DNA of 64,000 nt, from NCBI RefSeq assembly GCF_003013715.1, contig NC_072812.1, positions 2,790,001 to 2,854,000 of the forward strand, written 5' to 3'. Each line of letters begins with the position of its first letter. The stretch's first letter is position 1. Made by a program: the position numbers and the translations under genes. The stretch is from Candidozyma auris. Its lineage: Eukaryota; Ascomycota; Pichiomycetes; Serinales; Metschnikowiaceae. Under the pieces are notes generated by a model that saw only the letters and a list, made by a program, of their open reading frames with translations, was not told the DNA's origin and did no database searches. Shown in pieces: positions 58,529 to 64,000 of this stretch.

Positions 58529-59020
58529 ATGTTCTCTTTCACCAGGACGACCTTGCGTGGGGCACTTGTACCTAGAATAGCCCCGCGTGTGCCCCTCCCC
58601 CGCTATGCCCTTGCAAGGCCCTTGTCGTCATCGCTCCCCAGACTCCATGGTCATATCCATAAGCCGAACCCTGGAGAAGAGCTCCATGTCACCTTCATCA
58701 CCAAAGATGGGTCGCAACAAACTTTCGAGGTTGCTGAAGGCGACAATCTTTTGGACATTGCTCAGGCTTATGGGCTTGATATGGAAGGTGCTTGTGGTGG
58801 GTCTTGTGCATGTTCTACTTGCCATGTCATAGTAGACCCAGACTTTTACGATGAAATTCCTGAGCCTGATGATGACGAAAACGATATGTTGGATTTGGCG
58901 TTTGGTCTCACAGAGACCTCGAGGCTCGGGTGCCAGGTGAAGATGACTAAAGAGTTGGACGGCCTCAGAGTGGCCTTGCCAGCAATGACGAGAAACTTGC
59001 AGTCGAAGGATTTTAATTAG
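58529..59020 (+). CDS. YAH1: Mitochondrial [2Fe-2S] ferredoxin Yah1 (adrenodoxin)
   Basis: Yah1 feeds electrons into mitochondrial Fe-S cluster assembly, haem A and coenzyme Q synthesis. From ATG 58529 (MFSFTRTTLRGALVPRIA) it has 163 residues. The first ~40 are a basic mitochondrial presequence ending near ARPLSSSLPRLHG. The ferredoxin fold follows from about 50 (LHVTFITKDGSQQTFEVAEG). Cluster cysteines are in ACGGSCACSTCHV and later in RLGCQV, and the adrenodoxin acidic patch is DEIPEPDDDENDMLDLAFG. An open frame 20 codons upstream also starts with ATG (58469) but would bury the presequence. Confidence 0.95.
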   Translation: MFSFTRTTLRGALVPRIAPRVPLPRYALARPLSSSLPRLHGHIHKPNPGEELHVTFITKDGSQQTFEVAEGDNLLDIAQAYGLDMEGACGGSCACSTCHVIVDPDFYDEIPEPDDDENDMLDLAFGLTETSRLGCQVKMTKELDGLRVALPAMTRNLQSKDFN

Positions 59021-60032
59021 ATATAAATTTCGGTTGATTTGGAAGGATTAAGTGGCAAAAGTTGAGGCTTATATTCCTCATTTCAGCCTTCTTCGGCTAC
59101 GGCGATGGGATGAGTCACTGCTCATCTCCACATGGTGATCCATGAAGATCTGACAGTTTATGGACAATCGAAAAAGAATGAAGGCATCCAGCTATCCAAG
59201 GCTCCTTCAGCAAATTGGGAGTTTCGTGAGACCCTCAGTGTGTCAGAGATGAGGTGAAACGGCATTCAGAACGCACCATCAAAATCATGGTTTTCTACAG
59301 ACAGTTTATGATAGAGGGCAGCATTTTCTCACTTGGCGACCAGACACTCACAGGAAGATTTGGCCTGAAACCCTTTTAAATGCGATTATCACGGAAACAT
59401 GCTAAACATACATTGCCCGAGCCGTTCTTGTTACTAGCATACGGACCTTCGGTCCCCTTGTATATACAATAGCTTAATCAATGAGCTCATCATAGATGAA
59501 TCGAACTGTTCAGTTTCGTTGCCGAAAATTTCGACAAAGGAGTCTTCAATGGCGGCAACTCAGATGGCGAGTTCCACACGTAGTGTTAATAAAGTTTTTA
59601 TTACGACAAGGATCGAACAAAGCAGAAAGCCTTGGTGTTTTCTCAATCCAAACGTACACAGAATATTGTTACGCCTAGTTGACTCTCCAATTTGAGTTTT
59701 GATTGTCTCGAAATAACCAATACTCAATCGATGCGTCAGCGTCATCATCTTTTTATTAATTTTTCATCTTTCGTCATTTTTCAGAGCGTCCTTCAAATTC
59801 TGGCCATTTTTTTGCAACCACCTACTTGTCTCTGCAGTACTCTCACCATCAACATACCGCCTCCAGTCTGCAGTGCCCATGTTTACCTCTCGATAGAGAC
59901 TTCATAACATTACGCATAAAGCCAAATCAGCTCTTAGAAAAAGCACCCAAAACAACCCAAGTAACAATCACATCTACCGATTCACCTTTAGTTTCACCCT
60001 CGTTTCACATTTGTGTCAGGTCAACTTGAAAC
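59021..60032. other. Intergenic, YAH1 3' flank / CIK1-like promoter
   Basis: About 1 kb, AT-rich. A variant element TTTTTTTGCAACCACC (59808-59823) lies 210 bp upstream of the CIK1-like gene. A GTTCGATCC-like T-arm on the minus strand near 59605 is not part of a tRNA. Confidence 0.4.
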
Positions 60033-61952
60033 ATGACTCCAGAAAAGCGTCGTAAGGTGCTCAGCGATATAGGCAATTTTGAACTGCCGCCTCCTCGCCG
60101 AAAGTCTCTAGGTTTCGACATTGCAAGCGTAGGGCTTGAAGAAATGCACTCAAACTCCTCAGACTCAAACATTCCGGATCCCCCGCCTTCAAGACTGCTG
60201 TCGATCAACTCTCTAGCAGGCATGCACCTGAAGTCCTCGAACATCCCCGTAATCAACAAGCAAAAGAGTTACCGATCGCTAGTTGCCGTCAAGGAGAACC
60301 TAGATGCAAAGTCAAAGCTACCTTCGAACTTGCAGCTGTGGAAGAATATGCCCAGGGAAATATTCAAGCCGGAGGTGGATGTGGAGTCTTTGCAAAATGA
60401 TAAGCTAATGCTCGACAGAGAGCTTAAATCGGCTCAGGCATTGCTAGAACAACTAGATACAGAATATGACGAGAAAAGAAGGCTATATCGGATTCTAGAG
60501 AATCAGAGTTCGGATTTACGATTCAGGCTCCGGCACTTGGAGGCTAAGTTTGAGCTGAAGGGGAATTCCATCACGCAAAAAATTCTGCACGAGGAACTGA
60601 TAGCAGAATTAGAGCTCAAGGAGTTGGAGAACAAGCTCGACGATGAGTTCAGCCAGCAGCAGTTTCAGTTGCGCAACGAAGTAATGGATTCCGGCAACTT
60701 TGAAGACACCCAGGCGCTTCTGGAGCTTGAGCGCTTGAAGAATGAGAAAATAGAATTGGAAAAGCAGATGGAGGAAGTCGTATTGGAGAGGGATGAGGCC
60801 ATCAGAAGGGAAATCGAGACAAACAAGTTTGAAGTAAGCAAACTTAACGAAAAGAAGGAGGAGTTAACGAGGGATATCAAACGCAATAACGAAAGTTTGG
60901 AGTCGAAATTGCAGCGATTGCAAACAAAGTTGCAAGGAGTATTGCTGGAAAAGCAGAAGGAGGAGGCTCAGTTGACAGCACTTCAGACCAAAATCAACGA
61001 CTTTAAAGCATCGACCGATGATACAGGGGTCGTTACTGAGAAACTCGAGGCCGATCTTCGTCAAAAGCAGGCTGAGATAGATAATCTCAAGAACGAAGCA
61101 AATCTCTATCATCAGCAGCTTGAAAGTCAACGACAGAAGTATGAAGAGGCGAAACGAAAATTCGAAAACTACCTCTCTGTGCATAGAGTCCTCGAGGATG
61201 CTATCATGTGCTTCAGCACCAGCCCTCGAACCTTCGTCAAGTTAACGACTAATTCGAACGTTACCATTCAGGATGAGAATATATTACATTTTGAGGGCCG
61301 ATCTTATCAATTTAGTAAAATTCTTCTCCAAAATGAGGATCAAGTTTGCCTTCGATGGGAACCATTTGTACAAAGAACACTTAGCCATGATAATGCGTCC
61401 ATTATATTTGCTGGTTCGGAGAAACAGGATATGTGCTCTCGGTTGCTAGAGGTATTCAGGTTTTTGTCAGCTGGCATGCAAAAACGAAATGGCAAAGGCT
61501 GGTCGTACAAATTCTACTTGCAAGGAGTTTGCATATCTGAGCTGATAGAGACAGATCTTTTCAAATCATCAATTAAAAGTATGTTACACTTTGAAAATGA
61601 GAAATTGGTGGATGTGGCGGGCCAAAGGATGCACATCACCAACCCATCGGATATAGAACATGTGCTGGACAATTTCCAGCTGCAGCCAGGTGCTTTGACG
61701 TGTTTCTTTTTTCTTATACAAGCAGTCAATGAAAAGGCCAATAAGTCACTGACAAATCAACTCGTCCTCGTGGACCTCACCAATATGTCGCTTGAGTTGC
61801 AAACCCAGACAATCTCCCTTCAATCAATCGTGCCCGCACAAAATAAGCTTTTGAGCCACCTCAAGAAGCACACAAGAAATTTGTTTTTTTGTGAAGTTGG
61901 AGAGATGTGCAAAGACACATTAAATCTCCTTGGTAAGCTTTCCGCTTTGTAG
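60033..61952 (+). CDS. CIK1: Cik1/Vik1-like pseudokinesin, probable Kar3 partner
   Basis: 639 residues: an N-terminal ~115-residue basic Ser/Pro head (MTPEKRRKVLSDIGNFELPP) and a long coiled coil at about 118-385. A C-terminal domain of ~250 residues follows the coil-to-motor junction of kinesin-14 (YLSVHRVLEDAIMCF...), keeping kinesin-like beta strands (YQFSKILLQNEDQVCLRWEP, ASIIFAG, LTCFFFLIQAV, LVLVDLTNMS). No ATP-binding P-loop (GQTGSGKT type), SSRSH or DLAGSE motif is present. This is the layout of Cik1/Vik1, the motor-fold partners of Kar3. It converges with HFI1, 22 bp between stops. A true kinesin is ruled out by the missing nucleotide site. Confidence 0.72.
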   Translation: MTPEKRRKVLSDIGNFELPPPRRKSLGFDIASVGLEEMHSNSSDSNIPDPPPSRLLSINSLAGMHLKSSNIPVINKQKSYRSLVAVKENLDAKSKLPSNLQLWKNMPREIFKPEVDVESLQNDKLMLDRELKSAQALLEQLDTEYDEKRRLYRILENQSSDLRFRLRHLEAKFELKGNSITQKILHEELIAELELKELENKLDDEFSQQQFQLRNEVMDSGNFEDTQALLELERLKNEKIELEKQMEEVVLERDEAIRREIETNKFEVSKLNEKKEELTRDIKRNNESLESKLQRLQTKLQGVLLEKQKEEAQLTALQTKINDFKASTDDTGVVTEKLEADLRQKQAEIDNLKNEANLYHQQLESQRQKYEEAKRKFENYLSVHRVLEDAIMCFSTSPRTFVKLTTNSNVTIQDENILHFEGRSYQFSKILLQNEDQVCLRWEPFVQRTLSHDNASIIFAGSEKQDMCSRLLEVFRFLSAGMQKRNGKGWSYKFYLQGVCISELIETDLFKSSIKSMLHFENEKLVDVAGQRMHITNPSDIEHVLDNFQLQPGALTCFFFLIQAVNEKANKSLTNQLVLVDLTNMSLELQTQTISLQSIVPAQNKLLSHLKKHTRNLFFCEVGEMCKDTLNLLGKLSAL

Positions 61953-61974
61953 TATACATACTGAAATACATCGA

Positions 61975-63255
61975 TCACATCGCAGAGACAAGATCATGCA
62001 AAAGCCACTTGAGCTCTTCTGCAGAACCCACCTGAGAATCCTGAGTTCGCGTTGGCTTCGTACCCTGGGGAGTCAGCGGCTGATTCAATCTTATGGCTTC
62101 TGGAGTGGCTGAGTGCGCTTGATCTGTATTCACAGTCTCTGGTTTGACAGCCCCGTTCGGGATCATGGAAGTTACATGGCCAAGCTCCGTAGGTCGTTCA
62201 GTCAAAAAGCAGTCTGGTCTGTCATCTGCAGCCTCATCATCATTCTGTAACATGACATTTGCAAGACGCAACTTTGCCCCATTTGGCTCAACCAAATGTG
62301 GAAACATCTCAAATGTATTGTACATGTCCTCTACATTTAATACAACCGTCTGCTTTTTCGTCAGTTTTGAATCTTCAAGACTCTTTGGACGGTTGATTCC
62401 TGAGAGAGACTCTCCTCTCACATGACCGTTACTCTTCCTCATGTCGAGGGGGTCTGCATCTGGCAGTAAGAAGTCGTTGGAGTTGTACTTATGCTCTCTG
62501 TATCTGGCGACGTCGATAGCATTCTCTAAAATTGTCTTGAGATGTGCTTCTAACCCGAGACTAATCATGTCTAACACCTGAGTGTTTACTCCATCAGTCA
62601 AGCCATGCTCTCTCATGGTCATCAAGACCCGTCTAGATAGACTTTCAGAGTCAGGTAATTCATAGGTTGTTGTAGCTAAAGGCGCGTTGATTCCATTAAC
62701 CACATCCTGCTGCCATTGCACTAAACTGTTCACTTGTAATTGTTGTTGTTCCTTGTCTTGAATCATTGGGATCTTGGGTAGCAAAGCCTGCCTTGTTAAC
62801 GTTATGGAAGCATTAAGTTTGTTACGCTTTCCGCTGTCTCTTGTGATGCTGCGGATTCGTCTTCTCTCTTTCAATGGTAAGCCCATAATGTTTCGCTTGA
62901 ACTTCTCATATTGTGACAGTCTGACATTTTTGGCTTTCTGATTTTTCTTGTTCCAGAACGAAGCTAGTTCCGAAGAAAATTCAACAGGGCTATCTTGGAG
63001 AGAGTTGGCGAAATTGAGAAGCAAGAACTTATTGTGCCATTTGATGAGCCCATTCTTGAGCATAGGTGCAATTGTCTGCACCAATTCGCTTCGAGAGAGC
63101 TTTCCAACAAGAAAAAGCGTCACAGATTCATGGTATTTTTCCCAATTGTTGCCCAATTTGTTTTGAAAGTCCCTTATAAGAGCCTCAAGCTGTGCTCTTT
63201 GGTTCCCATTCACCAGTAGCTGGGTAGCCATTTGCAGGGTCGCAGTGGCTGACAT
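61975..63255 (-). CDS. HFI1: SAGA core subunit Hfi1/Ada1
   Basis: 426-residue Hfi1 (Ada1), whose histone-fold pairs with Taf12 in the SAGA core. The N-terminal SAGA-Tad1 part is seen as RAQLEALIRDFQNKLGNNWEKYHESVTLFLVGKLSRSEL. The histone-fold segment is in the middle: LSRRVLMTMREHGLTDGVNT, QVLDMISLGLEAHLKTILENAIDVARYR. A variable Pro/Gln/Thr tail follows. Length is close to S. cerevisiae Hfi1 (488). Second SAGA subunit in the window besides SGF73. Confidence 0.88.
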   Translation of the reverse strand: MSATATLQMATQLLVNGNQRAQLEALIRDFQNKLGNNWEKYHESVTLFLVGKLSRSELVQTIAPMLKNGLIKWHNKFLLLNFANSLQDSPVEFSSELASFWNKKNQKAKNVRLSQYEKFKRNIMGLPLKERRRIRSITRDSGKRNKLNASITLTRQALLPKIPMIQDKEQQQLQVNSLVQWQQDVVNGINAPLATTTYELPDSESLSRRVLMTMREHGLTDGVNTQVLDMISLGLEAHLKTILENAIDVARYREHKYNSNDFLLPDADPLDMRKSNGHVRGESLSGINRPKSLEDSKLTKKQTVVLNVEDMYNTFEMFPHLVEPNGAKLRLANVMLQNDDEAADDRPDCFLTERPTELGHVTSMIPNGAVKPETVNTDQAHSATPEAIRLNQPLTPQGTKPTRTQDSQVGSAEELKWLLHDLVSAM

Positions 63256-63658
63256 ATTTGGATGCTAATATACAATTCTGGGTAATCAAGAAGACGAGAC
63301 TTGATGTTTAAGGTAGTATTCTTGTCCGAGTAATGTCTATTGTGGCTAAATTTCGATATCTGTCTTGAAAATATAAGGAATGATGGGTATTCGCGAAGAA
63401 ACACCCAAATTTAGCGGGAAAAAAGGGTATTGGGTGAAAGTTATGACGATTTTTGCCAAAGATACGGCCTAGATGACGATTGATTAGGCCGCTATGAAGG
63501 TGTATTACACGTCCACTAGATCGGTAGTCTCTGAGAGCCTCACCTACTACTAAGTAAACTGTTGAGATATCGAAAAATATGCATACTGTGCAGGTCGTAC
63601 GGTGGAACCTTCCACTTTCTAACGGAAGATCCACCATTTCACTGCATCTCTATATCAT
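63256..63658. other. Intergenic, HFI1 promoter / MFS 3' flank
   Basis: About 400 bp. No site recognised apart from ordinary AT-rich promoter sequence. Confidence 0.35.
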
Positions 63659-64000
63659 CTATAAGCTAGATTCGTTACTCGTAGATACCTTTTCGACGTC
63701 GCTTTGATACTCCGGTAGGTCGTCTTTTCCATGCTCGGTGAAAATGAAGATTACGGAGATCACCACCGCCAAACCGGCAATACCAACACCAAAGTACGCA
63801 GCTGCTCGGTAACTCTGCAAAGTATCATTAGTTTCTTTGTAAACTTCAGTTTCCACTGTGCTGGCAATGGCCAAAAATAAAGACACAGAGTAGTTGACAA
63901 CCGTGTTCACCAACGACCCTGCCATGCCCTGGTGCTGTGTAGGCAAGAAGTCAGACAAGATCAACGATGCAGCTGGAAACGAAAAGTCCATGCCCCATGT
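63659..64000 (-). CDS. C-terminal end of a DHA2-type drug:H+ antiporter (MFS), cut by the window edge
   Basis: The last 113 or so residues of a 14-span MFS exporter of the Atr1/Sge1-like DHA2 group. The visible part reads TWGMDFSFPAASLILSDFLP then HQGMAGSLVNTVVNYSVSLF, the hallmark of span 13 and its loop. The last span (AAYFGVGIAGLAVVISVIFIF) and an acidic Ser-rich cytosolic tail follow. The frame runs off the window at 64000, so the ATG at 63989-63991 is internal. Substrate unknown; relatives export drugs, boron or siderophores. Confidence 0.85.
   Translation of the reverse strand, partial: TWGMDFSFPAASLILSDFLPTQHQGMAGSLVNTVVNYSVSLFLAIASTVETEVYKETNDTLQSYRAAAYFGVGIAGLAVVISVIFIFTEHGKDDLPEYQSDVEKVSTSNESSL

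Noticed and set aside
59598..59618. GTTCGATCC on the minus strand, tRNA T-loop-like
   Set aside because: The flanking T-stem does not pair and no anticodon arm lies at the right distance.

Overview
This window is nuclear DNA from a budding yeast. It shows intronless, closely packed single-copy genes, and every recognisable protein has a Saccharomycotina relative. The species almost certainly decodes CTG as serine (CUG-Ser1 clade). In VTI1, RVS161, the GH63 glucosidase and the adenylate kinase paralogue, CTG codons fall where relatives carry Ser or another small polar residue. The RhoGAP gene has a run of four CTG codons inside a Gln/His-rich tract. CTG should therefore be read as Ser in all proteins below. 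The moderate GC content and gene style suggest Metschnikowiaceae (Clavispora / Candida auris / Metschnikowia), but that is inference.

Layout: 0-8.3 kb holds, all on the minus strand, CGR1 (rRNA processing), a PEX30-family dysferlin-domain protein, RCF2 (respiratory supercomplex) and a 1260-residue SCAP-like sterol sensor. 10-12.6 kb has SGF73 (SAGA) convergent with the Aurora kinase IPL1. 15-22 kb has a SAC7-type RhoGAP, LEO1, ADK2 and a tandem ADK2 paralogue whose catalytic motifs have decayed. 22-28.4 kb has RAD3, an ARP10-like dynactin subunit, an unknown ORF, RVS161 and a small secreted cell-wall protein. 28.4-32.1 kb has no gene and carries degenerate repeats. 32-37 kb has RPT1, RPC25, an RBM42-like RRM protein, a mitochondrial membrane protein and tRNA-Val. 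37-39.3 kb has an oligopeptide-transporter relic, AT-rich DNA and tRNA-Ala. 39.3-48.8 kb has PHO4, an RTC4-like gene, FOL1, GIS2 and a PPIL4-like cyclophilin-RRM protein. 48.8-64 kb has tRNA-Phe, tRNA-Leu(CAA), a sorbose-reductase-type SDR, a GH63 glucosidase, VTI1, YAH1, a CIK1/VIK1-like pseudokinesin, HFI1 (SAGA) and the C-terminus of a DHA2 drug/H+ antiporter.

There are no operons and no mobile-element ORFs. Links between genes are functional only: two SAGA subunits (SGF73, HFI1) and several mitochondrial factors (RCF2, ADK2, YAH1, the TMEM223-like protein, possibly FOL1). The strongest unexplained signal is a short promoter element with core TTTTCGCAGCCATTT. It recurs, often in tandem, upstream of many unrelated genes. 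Other points of note are an in-frame stop just before a GPI-like tail, a possible non-AUG mitochondrial leader on FOL1, and the retained SCAP homologue.
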